A stretch of DNA of 64,000 bases. Origin: Arthrobacter sp. M2012083 (GTDB taxonomy: Bacteria > Actinomycetota > Actinomycetes > Actinomycetales > Micrococcaceae). Below are positions 42,894 to 52,436 of the stretch, in pieces. Position 1 is the first letter of the stretch; the number at the start of each line of letters is the position of its first letter. Location of the stretch: contig NZ_AKKK01000067.1 of the NCBI RefSeq assembly GCF_000281065.1, positions 50,478 through 114,477 on the forward strand, in the 5' to 3' direction. A program made the translations under genes and the position numbers. Under the pieces are notes generated by a model that saw only the letters and a list, made by a program, of their open reading frames with translations, was not told the DNA's origin and made no database searches.

Positions 42894-44912
42894 GTGTCCG
42901 CATCCCGCACCGAACGTCTCCTGAACCTGCTCTTGGCTTTACTCAATACCAAGGTGGGCCTTCCACGTGCCGTGCTGCGCGAAAAGGTTTACCACGACTC
43001 AGCCGACAATGATGTCGCTTTTGGACGTATGTTCGAGCGCGACAAAGTGGATCTGAAGCAGTTCGGCTTCGAGATCGAGACCCTCACGGACCCGCGCAAC
43101 TTCGGTGCGGACGACCCCGCCTCGACTCGCTACCGGATCGGCAAGGACTCCAACCGGCTTCCTGATGTGAGCCTGACGGCTGCGGAGAGCACCGTGCTTC
43201 TGCTGGCGGCTCAGCTGTGGGAACGCGCTGCTCTGGGAACGGCAGCCGCTAACGCCGTCCGCAAGCTGCAGGCAGCAGGAGGCTTCACGGACGTGGACCT
43301 CCCTGCAGGCGTCCAACCAAGGATTAAACCCGCCGGACAAGCCTTCGACGACGTCGTTGCGGCCATGCACGGCAAGCATCCCGTCCGCTTCGGCTACCTC
43401 GCGGTCAGTACCGGCCGGGAAGAAGTCCGCGAAGTCGAGCCATGGGGGCTGGGCAGCCGCTTTGGTCAGTGGTACCTGGCGGGCCTGGACCGGGGGAGAG
43501 GGGCCAAAAGGCTCTTCAGGCTCTCACGGATGACCACGGCAGTGAGCGTTGTAACCGCGAGCAGCTTCCAACCACCGGAGGGCTTCAGTGCCCGGGCGGA
43601 GTTGGACGCACTCAATGAGCTGCCCGTCCAACAAGCAACTCTGGACATCGATAAGGACAGATTGCTTGCCTTGCGCAAAAGGTCCGTGTCCGTCGAGCCA
43701 GCTCCGGATGCAAGCAGTCGTGACCGCATCACTGTGGATTTCCGGGATCCCGAGCAGCTGGCCGAAGAGTTGGCATCCTACGGCCCCCACGTCAAGGTGG
43801 CGGGGCCCGCGGAGTTGCGCACCGCCGTCGTACGCCGCCTTACGGCTGCCGCAGACTTTGATGACTCTCTGCCCATACCCCTTGAATTTCCGGAAGCCGG
43901 ACGTGCGCCCCGGACACGCAAGCGCACCTCAGAAGACCAACTTGCCAGGATGCTTCAGTTGGTACCCTTCCTGGTTCACCATCAAGGCCTGCACATCCAG
44001 CAGGTGGCCGATCACTTTGGCATCAGCCGCAAGGCGCTGATCGATGACCTGAAGATCCTTATCTGCTCGGGGCTGCCCGAGGGGTACCCGGACGATCTGC
44101 TGGATATTCAATGGGAGAACGATCACGTGTACATCTCCGAACACCTCGATTTGAACCGTCCAGTGCGCTTCAGTGAAGACGAAGCGGCTGCGTTGCTGAC
44201 CGGCCTGGCCATGCTGGGCGATCTACCGGCACTGGCGGGAATGCTCGCGGACGAGTCGGGGAGCGCCTTGGAATCGGTCACCATCAAGCTGACTGGCGCC
44301 GCCGGGCAGGCTGCACGATTGGCCGGCTCAGTCTCCGGGCAGTCGGTGGCGCCGGAACAGTCACACGCTTTCGCCGCCATAACCCGGGCAATCCGTGAGG
44401 GCCGGCAGTTGCGACTCAGGTACTTCTCACTGCAACGCGACGAAGTGACCGAGCGTGACGTGGACCCGCTGCGGCTCTACTCGCTGGACAACACCTGGTA
44501 CTTCGAGGCGTATTGCCACAGCAAGGCCGGTATCAGGAACTTCCGCCTGGACAGGGTAGAAGCGTTGGAGGCCAACGGCCGGGCCGTGTCCACGCCGCCA
44601 ACAGCCGGGCAGAATTTTCCGGCCCGGCTGTTCACGCCCAGCGATGATGACGTGCTGGTGGTCCTCCAGCTGACTCGCCAGGGGGCCGGGCTGGCTGACG
44701 ACTACTACGCCGAGCGCACCGCTCAACTGCCCGACGGCGGCCTGCTCGCCGAAGTTCGGTTTGGCAACGCCGCATGGCTTCCGATGTTCGTTTCGCAGCA
44801 TGGAGGCACCGTTCGGATCCTCGATCCCGAGCACCTTCGGCAGGAAAGCCGCGCGTGGGTCGACGCGGCCTTGGCGCAGTACAACTCACCTTCAAGCACG
44901 AAGGCTGGCTAG
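42894..44912 (+). CDS. pafBC: DNA-damage-response regulator, natural PafB-PafC fusion (WYL protein)
   Basis: Transcriptional activator of 672 residues with the domain order HTH-WYL-WCX-HTH-WYL-WCX. The first half starts with SASRTERLLNLLLALLN, and the second HTH begins near residue 345 (RMLQLVPFLVHHQGLHIQQ). WYL cores are visible at GQWYLAGLDRGRGAKRLFRL and NTWYFEAYCHSKAGIRNFRL. In mycobacteria PafB and PafC are separate and form a heterodimer controlling much of the LexA-independent damage response; in Arthrobacter they are one chain. GTG 42894 is selected because the far-upstream frame crosses the FKBP gene. It may share a transcript with the genes up to tatC. Confidence 0.94.
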   Translation: MSASRTERLLNLLLALLNTKVGLPRAVLREKVYHDSADNDVAFGRMFERDKVDLKQFGFEIETLTDPRNFGADDPASTRYRIGKDSNRLPDVSLTAAESTVLLLAAQLWERAALGTAAANAVRKLQAAGGFTDVDLPAGVQPRIKPAGQAFDDVVAAMHGKHPVRFGYLAVSTGREEVREVEPWGLGSRFGQWYLAGLDRGRGAKRLFRLSRMTTAVSVVTASSFQPPEGFSARAELDALNELPVQQATLDIDKDRLLALRKRSVSVEPAPDASSRDRITVDFRDPEQLAEELASYGPHVKVAGPAELRTAVVRRLTAAADFDDSLPIPLEFPEAGRAPRTRKRTSEDQLARMLQLVPFLVHHQGLHIQQVADHFGISRKALIDDLKILICSGLPEGYPDDLLDIQWENDHVYISEHLDLNRPVRFSEDEAAALLTGLAMLGDLPALAGMLADESGSALESVTIKLTGAAGQAARLAGSVSGQSVAPEQSHAFAAITRAIREGRQLRLRYFSLQRDEVTERDVDPLRLYSLDNTWYFEAYCHSKAGIRNFRLDRVEALEANGRAVSTPPTAGQNFPARLFTPSDDDVLVVLQLTRQGAGLADDYYAERTAQLPDGGLLAEVRFGNAAWLPMFVSQHGGTVRILDPEHLRQESRAWVDAALAQYNSPSSTKAG

Positions 44913-44921
44913 ACTACTCAG

Positions 44922-45272
44922 ATGCCTTGGTGGTTCTGGATCCTGTTGTGGATCGCGCTTATTGCCCTGTCGTTGCTCTTTCACCTGACTCTGGGCTATC
45001 GCCTGTACAAGAAATTCATGTCAACTGTTCATGATCTGGGTGCCGCGGGTAAACGTTTCAGCAACCTTCCTGCTTCCCAGGAAACCTCCGACGTTGAAAC
45101 CGCCGAGCCACGGCCCGCGCCGGGGTCCGCAATTTTTGCCTCACCGGAACAGATGCGTCATGATTACCTGACGGCCAAAGCCTTCCGTCAGGAAGATCGT
45201 CGTCAACGACGCGTCAAGCGCAAAGCCGAGCGGGGTCAACCCCAATCCCTGCACGACATTGAATTCAGATAG
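44922..45272 (+). CDS. Small single-pass membrane protein of unknown function
   Basis: Protein of 116 residues with one N-terminal membrane helix (about 3-26, Trp-rich at its start), a middle linker of Pro/Glu/Ala, and a strongly basic C-terminus (RRQRRVKRKAERG near 95-107). No enzyme motif is visible. It sits between pafBC and tatA, both on the same strand, beginning 9 bases after pafBC. Unknown function. Confidence 0.72.
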   Translation: MPWWFWILLWIALIALSLLFHLTLGYRLYKKFMSTVHDLGAAGKRFSNLPASQETSDVETAEPRPAPGSAIFASPEQMRHDYLTAKAFRQEDRRQRRVKRKAERGQPQSLHDIEFR

Positions 45273-45308
45273 ACGTAGGATGTATCCAAAAGGAAAGGAC
45301 CTCCCCAC

Positions 45309-45578
45309 ATGAGGCTCGAAGGCTGGCATCTCATCATCATCATCGTCCTGGCTCTGGTGCTCTTTGCAGCGCCGAAGTTGCCGTCCATGGCGCGCAGCAT
45401 CGGGCAGTCGATGCGCATTTTCAAGTCTGAGGTCCGCGAAATGAAGAAGGATGGTTCTTCCGAAGCCAAGGACTCCCAGGACGCTTCCGACGCCGTGGAA
45501 GGCAAAGTAGTGGGCCACCCGGACGTCAAGGCCAAGAACAACGGCGAGACTGACGTACCGCCCTCCAACCGCGTCTAA
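45309..45578 (+). CDS. tatA: Sec-independent translocase subunit TatA
   Basis: Protein of 89 residues with one short N-terminal helix (about 5-22), the conserved FAAPKLPSMARSIGQSMRIFK hinge and amphipathic helix, and a charged disordered tail. It forms the twin-arginine translocation pore. It is preceded by AAAGGAAAGGACC and followed by tatC after 6 bases. No tatB lies in the window, which is usual for actinobacteria, where tatB is elsewhere. Confidence 0.94.
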   Translation: MRLEGWHLIIIIVLALVLFAAPKLPSMARSIGQSMRIFKSEVREMKKDGSSEAKDSQDASDAVEGKVVGHPDVKAKNNGETDVPPSNRV

Positions 45579-45584
45579 AGAGAA

Positions 45585-46421
45585 GTGGTAGAGACGAAGG
45601 GGCGCAAGGCCAACCCCGAAGCCCGGATGGCGCTCCTGGATCACCTCAAGGAGCTGCGAAACCGGCTCTTCAAGGCTGCAATCGGCGTCATCCTGGGAAC
45701 AGTGGTGGGCTTCATCGTCTACCAGCCTCTCCTGGAAGCACTGATCAAACCGATCAAGGACCTCAACGAAAAAGAGGGACGCGCTGCCACGCTGAACTTT
45801 GACGGCGTCGCCAGTTCATTTGACCTCATGGTCCAGGTGTCGGTTTTTCTTGGCGTGATCCTGTCAAGTCCGGTCTGGATTTACCAGCTGTGGGCCTTCA
45901 TCGTTCCGGGTCTCCACAAGAAAGAACGGCGCTTGGCATTGTCCTTCGTGGCAGCAGCCGTACCGCTCTTCATCGGCGGTGTCCTGCTTGCTTGGCTTGT
46001 GTTGCCCAACGCGGTTCGCGTCCTGACCGACTTCACTCCGGTGGGCGGTTCAAACTTCATCAGCGCCGAAATTTATCTGGCCTTCGTCCTCCGGCTCCTC
46101 TTGGCCTTCGGAATCGCCTTCCTTGTTCCCGTGGTGCTGGTGGGACTGAACCTCGCCGGAATCATCAAGGGCAAGCAGCTCATCAAAAGTTGGCGAATCA
46201 CTATCTTCCTGGTGTGCCTGTTCGCTGCGATGGCCGCTCCCGGCGCCGACGCCATGAGCATGTTCTACCTCGCAGCACCCATGCTGCTCCTGTTCTTCGC
46301 GGCGATCGGTATCTGTGTCCTGAATGACCGCCGCCGTGAGCGCCGTGCCATCAAGCGGGCGGCTGAGACTGAAGCCACTGCAGACATCGCAACCCCGGCC
46401 ACGGATCTGGAGAATCTCTAG
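45585..46421 (+). CDS. tatC: Sec-independent translocase subunit TatC
   Basis: Integral membrane protein of 278 residues with six helices that recognises twin-arginine signal peptides. It shows ALLDHLKELRNRLFKAAIG at the N-terminus, FDLMVQVSVFLGVILSSPVWIYQLWAF, and GLHKKERRLA, all conserved in TatC. The start is GTG 45585 with AAAGAGAA just upstream. The C-terminal tail is charged and probably cytoplasmic. It lies between tatA and the helicase. Confidence 0.95.
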   Translation: MVETKGRKANPEARMALLDHLKELRNRLFKAAIGVILGTVVGFIVYQPLLEALIKPIKDLNEKEGRAATLNFDGVASSFDLMVQVSVFLGVILSSPVWIYQLWAFIVPGLHKKERRLALSFVAAAVPLFIGGVLLAWLVLPNAVRVLTDFTPVGGSNFISAEIYLAFVLRLLLAFGIAFLVPVVLVGLNLAGIIKGKQLIKSWRITIFLVCLFAAMAAPGADAMSMFYLAAPMLLLFFAAIGICVLNDRRRERRAIKRAAETEATADIATPATDLENL

Positions 46422-46445
46422 ACCGTGGGCCACTAGGCTTGATGC

Positions 46446-49421
46446 ATGTCCTCCATTTCCGGGTCTTCCTCTCCATCAGACCGTTACCAGGCGGCAGCCC
46501 AGCGGGCGGCTGAGTCGAAAACTTATCTAGGTGCCTTCGCACGTTCCTTGGACTTTGAACTGGACGACTTCCAACGTGAGGCGTGCAGGTCGCTCCAGGA
46601 GGGCCGCGGTGTTCTGGTTGCGGCCCCCACGGGTGCCGGTAAGACGATCGTTGGCGAGTTCGCCATCTACCTGGCTTTGGAACGTGGACTCAAGGCGTTC
46701 TACACCACGCCCATCAAGGCTTTGAGCAACCAGAAGTACTCGGAACTGGCGGCAAAATACGGTTCGGCGAACGTGGGGTTGCTGACAGGTGACACCACCA
46801 TCAACGGCGAAGCTCCCGTGGTGGTCATGACCACCGAAGTCCTGAGGAACATGCTGTACGCCGATTCCGAAACCCTCGGCGATCTTGGGTTTGTAGTGAT
46901 GGACGAGGTTCATTACCTGGCCGACCGCTTCCGTGGTGCCGTGTGGGAAGAAGTCATCATCCACTTGCCCAGCGAAGTGCAGGTTGCCTCGCTGAGTGCC
47001 ACGGTTTCCAACGCGGAAGAATTCGGCGCGTGGCTGGATACGGTGAGGGGGGATACCGACGTCATCGTCTCCGAACACCGTCCCGTACCGCTTTGGCAGC
47101 ACGTCATGGTGGGCCGTGAAATCGTGGATCTCTTTGCCGGCGACACAACGTTCGACGAAATTGCGCCCCAAGCTCCAGGAATGCAGGAGACCGAGGCGCC
47201 GGACCTTTCCGAAGCCCATGAGGTGGTGGCCGAGCCTGTCACCACTGACCACCGGCGCGCCTCTGCCAAGCGCTCGTCCGCAGACACAGTCCGCCAGGCA
47301 GTCACCGGCCCCGAGTTCGAGGTCAATCCGGACCTGTTGGCCATGGCCCGCTCCGAGAGCCGGATGAACATGAACGGCCGGTTCGGCCACGGTGGCCGGA
47401 GTCGGCGTCGCCAGGACCGTTATCGCGATGAGCGGCAGCAGCCCGAGCAGCGCAGTCCCGTGCGGAAAGCCAGCCGTCCCCAAGTCATTGAGAGCCTCAG
47501 GCGTCAGGATCTCCTGCCTGCCATCACCTTCATCTTCTCCAGGGCCGGCTGTGACGCTGCCGTCGCCCAGTGCGCAGCATCGGGACTTTGGCTGACAACC
47601 GAACGCGAACAGCAGATCATTGCCCAGCGGGTGGACGAGGCAAGCCACGAAATTCCAGCGGACGACCTCGACGTCCTCGGATTCTGGGGTTGGCGCGATG
47701 GCCTCATCAGGGGCTTTGCTGCCCACCATGCAGGCATGCTTCCCACGTTCAAGGAAGTAGTGGAAAAGCTCTTTGCCGACGGCCTCGTCAAGGCAGTCTT
47801 CGCCACCGAAACACTGGCCCTTGGCGTCAATATGCCCGCACGCTGCGTCGTGCTTGAAAAGCTGGAAAAGTTCAACGGTGAAGCGCACGTCAACATTACG
47901 GCGGGGGAGTACACCCAACTCACTGGTCGCGCCGGACGTCGTGGCATCGACGTCGAAGGCCATGCCGTGGTGCTGTGGCAGCCGGGAACGGATCCGGCTG
48001 CCGTAGCTGGCCTTGCCTCCCGACGCACCTACCCCCTGAACTCCAGTTTCAGGCCAACGTACAACATGAGCATCAACCTTATTGCCCAGTTCGGACGCGT
48101 CCGGGCCCGTGAAATCCTTGAATCCTCGTTTGCCCAATTCCAAGCCGACCGCTCCGTCGTAGGCCTTGCCCGGCAGGTGCGGGGGCGCGAAGAATCGCTG
48201 GCGGGCTACGCCAAGTCCATGCAGTGCCACCTGGGCGACTTCACCGAGTACGCAAAGCTCCGGCGTGAACTCAGCGACGCGGAGAATTTCGCCGCCCGCG
48301 ACCATCAGCGGGCCCGGAAATCCCATGTAGCGGATTCCCTTGCACGCCTGATCCCCGGCGACGTCATCAGCATCTACAGCGGCCGGCTCACAGGGCATGC
48401 CGTGGTGCTGGAGGTGGACCGCAATGCCCGGGAACCAAGGCCCTCCGTCCTCACCTCTGATAACCAGTTGAGACGCATCGGTGTCCACGACCTCGACGGT
48501 CCGGTGTCGCCCGTGACGCGTATCCGTATTCCGAAGTCCTTCAATGCCAAGGTTCCCAAATCCCGCCGGGACCTCGCTTCGTCCATGCGGCATGCCATCA
48601 GTGAGGACGCACCCCACAGCCGTCGCAACAGCAGGCACGAAGACTTTGGCCTCGGGGCGCGCCAGCCGGATCAGGAGAAGAAGATCGCGGACCTTCGGCG
48701 GGCACTGCGGGCTCATCCGTGCCACGGCTGCAGCGAACGCGAAGACCATGCACGGTGGTCGGAGCGCTGGTGGAAGTTGCGTAGGGAGACCGATGGGTTG
48801 GTCAGGCAGATCCAAGGCAGGACGAACAGCATTGCCAAGACTTTCGACCGCGTTTGCGATGTCCTGTCGGTCTACGGTTACCTTGAAACCAACGACGCCG
48901 GACATGTCACCATCAGCACCGACGGGCAGCGGCTTCGTCGGATCTACGGTGAAAAGGACCTGCTCATTTCCCAGACTGTGCGGCGTGGTGCCATCAACGA
49001 CCTCGACGCCGCCGAACTGGCCTCGCTTGCCAGCACCCTGGTTTACCAAGCCAAACGGGAAGACCGCGGCCTGCGGCCCAGGATGCCCAGCGTTGCCTTG
49101 GAATCAGCCATTGAGATAGTCATCCGCGAGTGGTCCCAGTTGGAGGACACCGAGGAGCGCAGCAGGCTGCCTCTCACCGGCGAACCGGAACTTGGACTGA
49201 TGTGGCCCATGTACAAGTGGGCCAAGGGACGTCATCTTCAGGACGTGCTCAGCGGAACCGACCTCGCTGCCGGCGACTTTGTCCGCTGGGCCAAGCAAGT
49301 GGTGGACCTCCTTGACCAGCTGGCCAAGATCCCCCAACTCGACCCACGCTTGGCCCGCATTTGCCGCGAGTCCATCGACTTGGTGCGACGCGGCGTCGTG
49401 GCCTACTCCACAGTGGCTTAG
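46446..49421 (+). CDS. helY: DEAD/DEAH-box RNA helicase of the Ski2-like family (HelY)
   Basis: ATP-dependent helicase of 991 residues. Walker A is AAPTGAGKTIVGEF near residue 60, motif Ia IKALSNQKYS, motif II MDEVHYLADRF, motif III SLSATVSNAEEFG, and motif VI QLTGRAGRRGIDVEG near residue 495. A charged insertion (about 265-345) interrupts the two RecA domains, and a long C-terminal helical region follows, as in Mtr4/Ski2 relatives. It follows tatC by 24 bases, the standard actinobacterial order. Role in RNA processing or decay is inferred from the family. Confidence 0.93.
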   Translation: MSSISGSSSPSDRYQAAAQRAAESKTYLGAFARSLDFELDDFQREACRSLQEGRGVLVAAPTGAGKTIVGEFAIYLALERGLKAFYTTPIKALSNQKYSELAAKYGSANVGLLTGDTTINGEAPVVVMTTEVLRNMLYADSETLGDLGFVVMDEVHYLADRFRGAVWEEVIIHLPSEVQVASLSATVSNAEEFGAWLDTVRGDTDVIVSEHRPVPLWQHVMVGREIVDLFAGDTTFDEIAPQAPGMQETEAPDLSEAHEVVAEPVTTDHRRASAKRSSADTVRQAVTGPEFEVNPDLLAMARSESRMNMNGRFGHGGRSRRRQDRYRDERQQPEQRSPVRKASRPQVIESLRRQDLLPAITFIFSRAGCDAAVAQCAASGLWLTTEREQQIIAQRVDEASHEIPADDLDVLGFWGWRDGLIRGFAAHHAGMLPTFKEVVEKLFADGLVKAVFATETLALGVNMPARCVVLEKLEKFNGEAHVNITAGEYTQLTGRAGRRGIDVEGHAVVLWQPGTDPAAVAGLASRRTYPLNSSFRPTYNMSINLIAQFGRVRAREILESSFAQFQADRSVVGLARQVRGREESLAGYAKSMQCHLGDFTEYAKLRRELSDAENFAARDHQRARKSHVADSLARLIPGDVISIYSGRLTGHAVVLEVDRNAREPRPSVLTSDNQLRRIGVHDLDGPVSPVTRIRIPKSFNAKVPKSRRDLASSMRHAISEDAPHSRRNSRHEDFGLGARQPDQEKKIADLRRALRAHPCHGCSEREDHARWSERWWKLRRETDGLVRQIQGRTNSIAKTFDRVCDVLSVYGYLETNDAGHVTISTDGQRLRRIYGEKDLLISQTVRRGAINDLDAAELASLASTLVYQAKREDRGLRPRMPSVALESAIEIVIREWSQLEDTEERSRLPLTGEPELGLMWPMYKWAKGRHLQDVLSGTDLAAGDFVRWAKQVVDLLDQLAKIPQLDPRLARICRESIDLVRRGVVAYSTVA

Positions 49422-49469
49422 CGCCTCTCCATTTCATTGAATGTTTTCAACGCTCGAGGAGCACAACGC

Positions 49470-51113
49470 ATGAACCAGCCAGGCGTGCCCGCCGGCCAGG
49501 ACCGCAGGGTCACCATGTACCGCAACGGGTCGATCTATACCGCCGCAGATCCTTTTGCCACTGCGCTGGTGGTGGACGGCGATACCGTGGCTTGGGTCGG
49601 CTCCGAACAGGCAGCTACTTCCATAGCTGACTCATCCATGGAGGTCATCGACCTCCGCGGAGCCCTCTTGGCGCCGGGATTCGTGGACTCCCATGCACAC
49701 CTGACGGAGACAGGCCTTGCCCTGTCCGGCCTGCAGCTCTCCGGGGTGCGTTCAGCCACGGAACTGCTCGACGCCGTTGCCTCCGCCAGCGGCACGGGCA
49801 CGGTCCTGGGCCACGGTTGGGATGAAACGACGTGGCACGATTCCACGCTCCCTGGCTTGGAGGAAATCGATAGGGCGGCCGCGGGGCGACCTGTCTACCT
49901 GTCACGCATAGACGTCCACTCCGCCTTGGTTTCGTCGTCGTTGGCCGCGGCCGCTGGCCTGGACGGCCTCGACGGTTTCTCCGGCACCGCCCGCGTCGTT
50001 CGTGCGGCACATACGGCCGCGCGGCTGACTGCCCGGAAGTTCCCGGAGCACGAACGTCGCGGATACCAGGAAGCGGCCCTTCAGGATGCGGCTTCCCACG
50101 GGTATGTAGCCTTGGCCGAGATGTCTGCGCCTCATATTTGCGGGTCCGAAGACCTGCGAATGGCCACGTCCTGGAACGAGGACTGGAACCGGCCTGAGGT
50201 GCTTCCCTACTGGGGCGAGCTGGCCACCTCTGAGGCGCACGCCCAGTCGATTCTGGACAGTCTGGGTACGCGGGTCCTGGGCCTTGCCGGTGACCTGAAC
50301 ATTGACGGTTCAATCGGCTCCCGTACGGCGGCCCTCGTGAACGACTATTCCGATGCACCGGGCCAACGCGGCAGTCTATACCTGTCAGTGGACGACGCCA
50401 CCAAACATCTCGTGGCCACGTCGCTCCTGGGTGTTCAGGCTGGGTTTCATGTCATAGGTGACGCTGGTCTCGGGGCAGTGCTGGACGCATTGGACGCAGC
50501 CGCCGCAGAGGTGGGGGAGCAGCGCCTCCGGGCCGCCGGCCATCGGCTTGAACACGTGGAGATGGCTGACCAGTCCGCCATCGACCGGCTGGCCAAGTAC
50601 TCGGTGTCGGTCAGCGTACAGCCCGGTTTCGATGCCGCGTGGGGTCAACCAGGTGGGCTCTACGAACAGCGGTTAGGTGGCCGCAGCCAAACGATGAACC
50701 CTTTCGCTTCCTTCTACGCCAGCGGTGTCCCTATCGCTTTCGGCAGTGACAGCCCGGTCACTCCTCTCCGCCCGTGGTCAAGCGTGCGGGCATGCCTGGA
50801 GCACAGCAACCCGGAGCAAAGGATCTCGGCCCGTGCCGCCTTCTTGGGCCATACCCGTGCGGGGTGGCGGGCTACCAAACACCGGAACCCGCTGATGGGC
50901 CAGTTGGTCCCGGGCGCGCCGGCCAGTTTCGCTGTGTGGGAAGTGGATGAACTGATGGTCCAGGTGGCTGATAGCCGTGTACAGTCGTGGAGCACTGATC
51001 CTCGGGCGCGGACCCCTCTGCTGCCTGCCTTGGACACCGGCGGCGACCCCCGATGCCTTCAGACAGTGCGCGAGGGCCACGAGTTGTTCGCCCACGAGTC
51101 GCTGAGGGTGTGA
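49470..51113 (+). CDS. Amidohydrolase-superfamily metal hydrolase (YtcJ-type)
   Basis: Hydrolase of 547 residues with a composite beta domain and a TIM barrel. Metal-binding motifs are FVDSHAHLTETG near residue 73, GFHVIGDAGLG near 320, HRLEHVEMAD near 353, and FGSDSPVTPL near 420. This is the amidohydrolase 3 (YtcJ/AtzF-distant) group, often acting on N-substituted formamides, nitriles or amides; the substrate is unknown. ATG 49470 follows CGAGGAGCACAACGC; an ATG 33 bases earlier lacks a site. Confidence 0.87.
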   Translation: MNQPGVPAGQDRRVTMYRNGSIYTAADPFATALVVDGDTVAWVGSEQAATSIADSSMEVIDLRGALLAPGFVDSHAHLTETGLALSGLQLSGVRSATELLDAVASASGTGTVLGHGWDETTWHDSTLPGLEEIDRAAAGRPVYLSRIDVHSALVSSSLAAAAGLDGLDGFSGTARVVRAAHTAARLTARKFPEHERRGYQEAALQDAASHGYVALAEMSAPHICGSEDLRMATSWNEDWNRPEVLPYWGELATSEAHAQSILDSLGTRVLGLAGDLNIDGSIGSRTAALVNDYSDAPGQRGSLYLSVDDATKHLVATSLLGVQAGFHVIGDAGLGAVLDALDAAAAEVGEQRLRAAGHRLEHVEMADQSAIDRLAKYSVSVSVQPGFDAAWGQPGGLYEQRLGGRSQTMNPFASFYASGVPIAFGSDSPVTPLRPWSSVRACLEHSNPEQRISARAAFLGHTRAGWRATKHRNPLMGQLVPGAPASFAVWEVDELMVQVADSRVQSWSTDPRARTPLLPALDTGGDPRCLQTVREGHELFAHESLRV

Positions 51114-51180
51114 AGCCCGCCCTGATTGTCCGGACCATGTGTCCGGGGCCACACCCGCCAAATGAATCCTTGTCGTCGTC

Positions 51181-51186
51181 CTATAA
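51181..51186 (+). promoter_or_regulatory. Possible -10 element for the mannose synthase gene
   Basis: A perfect TATAAT lies 76 bases upstream of the TTG start in the 148-base gap after the amidohydrolase gene. I do not find a good -35 at the right distance, so this is only a candidate. Confidence 0.35.
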
Positions 51187-51261
51187 TGGAGAGTTGCGCC
51201 AGAACACCAGCCGCCAGGCTGCTCCGGCACACTGACCGCTCCATCAAGGAAAGGCCTCTAC

Positions 51262-52005
51262 TTGCGTGTCCTGACGATCATTCCCACCTACAACGAGCTG
51301 GAATCGCTCCCCGTGACATTGGGACGGCTGCGCGCAGCAGTACCCGACTCCGACGTCCTTGTGGTCGACGACAACAGCCCTGACGGCACGGGAAAGCTTG
51401 CCGACGGCTTCGCGGCAGAGGACAGCCAGGTGCATGTCCTGCATCGCAAGGGCAAGGAAGGCCTTGGGGCCGCCTACATTGCCGGCTTCAAGTGGGGACT
51501 GGCTGCAGGCTACGACGTCCTGGTTGAAATGGACGCCGACGGTTCGCATAAGCCGGAGCAACTGCCGCTGCTCCTCGACGCCGTCAGCGAGGGAGCAGAC
51601 CTTGCCATGGGCTCCCGGTGGGTTCCCGGTGGCAGCGTTGTTAACTGGCCGCTCTACCGCCAGGCGATCTCCCGCATCGGCAGCACCTATGCCCGCATCA
51701 TGCTGGGCGTAAAGATCAAGGACGTTACCGGCGGCTACCGGGCATTCCGCCGCAGCACGCTCGAGGCCCTCAACCTCGACGAGGTCGAATCGGTTGGCTA
51801 CGGCTTCCAGGTTGACCTCGCGTGGCGCGTGGCCAAGCTTGGCCTCCGCATTGAGGAGCGTCCCATTACCTTTGTCGAGCGTGAGCTCGGGGCATCCAAG
51901 ATGAGCGGCAACATTGTTGTGGAAGCCATGATCAACGTCACCAAATGGGGACTGGCAGCACGTTGGGAAAAACTCACCCGAAAGTCGCCCGCAGTCGCCA
52001 AGTAA
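51262..52005 (+). CDS. Polyprenol-phosphate mannosyltransferase (Ppm1-type GT2)
   Basis: GT2 enzyme of 247 residues transferring mannose from GDP-mannose to polyprenol phosphate, the donor for extracytoplasmic mannosylation. It shows LTIIPTYNELESLPVTLGRL, VVDDNSPDGTG, VEMDADGSHKPEQLP with the DxD-type motif, MGSRWVPGG, and DVTGGYRAFRR. It lacks the membrane domain or Lnt fusion seen in some relatives. TTG 51262 is used as start with AAGGAAAGG upstream. A very strong terminator follows. Confidence 0.9.
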   Translation: MRVLTIIPTYNELESLPVTLGRLRAAVPDSDVLVVDDNSPDGTGKLADGFAAEDSQVHVLHRKGKEGLGAAYIAGFKWGLAAGYDVLVEMDADGSHKPEQLPLLLDAVSEGADLAMGSRWVPGGSVVNWPLYRQAISRIGSTYARIMLGVKIKDVTGGYRAFRRSTLEALNLDEVESVGYGFQVDLAWRVAKLGLRIEERPITFVERELGASKMSGNIVVEAMINVTKWGLAARWEKLTRKSPAVAK

Positions 52006-52025
52006 CTCGGGACGTTTGCATGCAG

Positions 52026-52075
52026 AAAGGCCGGGTCCGGTTCCCCTAAGGAACCGGACCCGGCCTTTGTCTTTT
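52026..52075. terminator. Bidirectional terminator between the mannose synthase and rbpA
   Basis: A perfect 19-base stem (52026-52044 with 52050-52068, starting AAAGGCCGGG) with loop CCTAA is followed by GTCTTTT on the + strand and preceded by A residues that give T on the other strand. It lies between two convergent genes. Confidence 0.95.
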
Positions 52076-52088
52076 AGTCAGTAACCGA

Positions 52089-52436
52089 CTATGCGGAGCG
52101 GCGCTCTCCACGGCGCTCACGCAGGATGTTCAGACGATCCTCAAGGATCTGCTCCAGCTCGGGAAGGCTACGGCGCTCCAGGAGCATGTCCCAGTGGGTG
52201 CGGACGGCTTTCTCGTTGGCGTCCACAGGTCGCTCGCCATCAACCAGCAGTGCTTCCTTGCCGGTCTTGGAAACCCATACGGGGGGAATTTCGGCTTCGG
52301 AGGAGAAGGTTACGAAGACCTGCTCGCCATCCTCGCAACGGTACTCGACCCGCTGGCGCGGTGCCGGTTCAACGCCGGATTCTGTTTCCATGCTCTGGGC
52401 GCCAAGACGCATACCCCGCAGGCTGCGATCGCTCAT
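52089..52436 (-). CDS. rbpA: RNA polymerase-binding protein RbpA
   Basis: Actinobacterial transcription factor of 115 residues that binds RNA polymerase and the principal sigma factor and stabilises the open complex. It shows the basic N-terminal tail (MSDRSLRGMRLGAQSMETE), the RQRVEYRCEDGEQVFVTFS core fold, and the C-terminal sigma-interacting helix RTHWDMLLERRSLPELEQIL. The start at 52436 follows GAGGGAGTAATC. A near-consensus promoter lies 160-190 bases upstream. Confidence 0.95.
   Translation of the reverse strand: MSDRSLRGMRLGAQSMETESGVEPAPRQRVEYRCEDGEQVFVTFSSEAEIPPVWVSKTGKEALLVDGERPVDANEKAVRTHWDMLLERRSLPELEQILEDRLNILRERRGERRSA

Noticed and set aside
45309..46421. Missing tatB as a possible gene loss
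   Set aside because: In actinobacteria tatB is usually encoded away from tatAC, so absence here is expected.
46527..49049. An 840-codon open frame on the minus strand opposite the helicase
   Set aside because: It is exactly antisense to helY, whose motifs are intact, and its translation shows no recognisable domain; such frames are common in high-GC DNA.
51173..51186. TTGTCG close to TATAAT upstream of the mannose synthase, resembling a PafBC-dependent (RecA-NDp) promoter
   Set aside because: The spacing between the two elements is about 6 bases, roughly half of what that promoter class needs.
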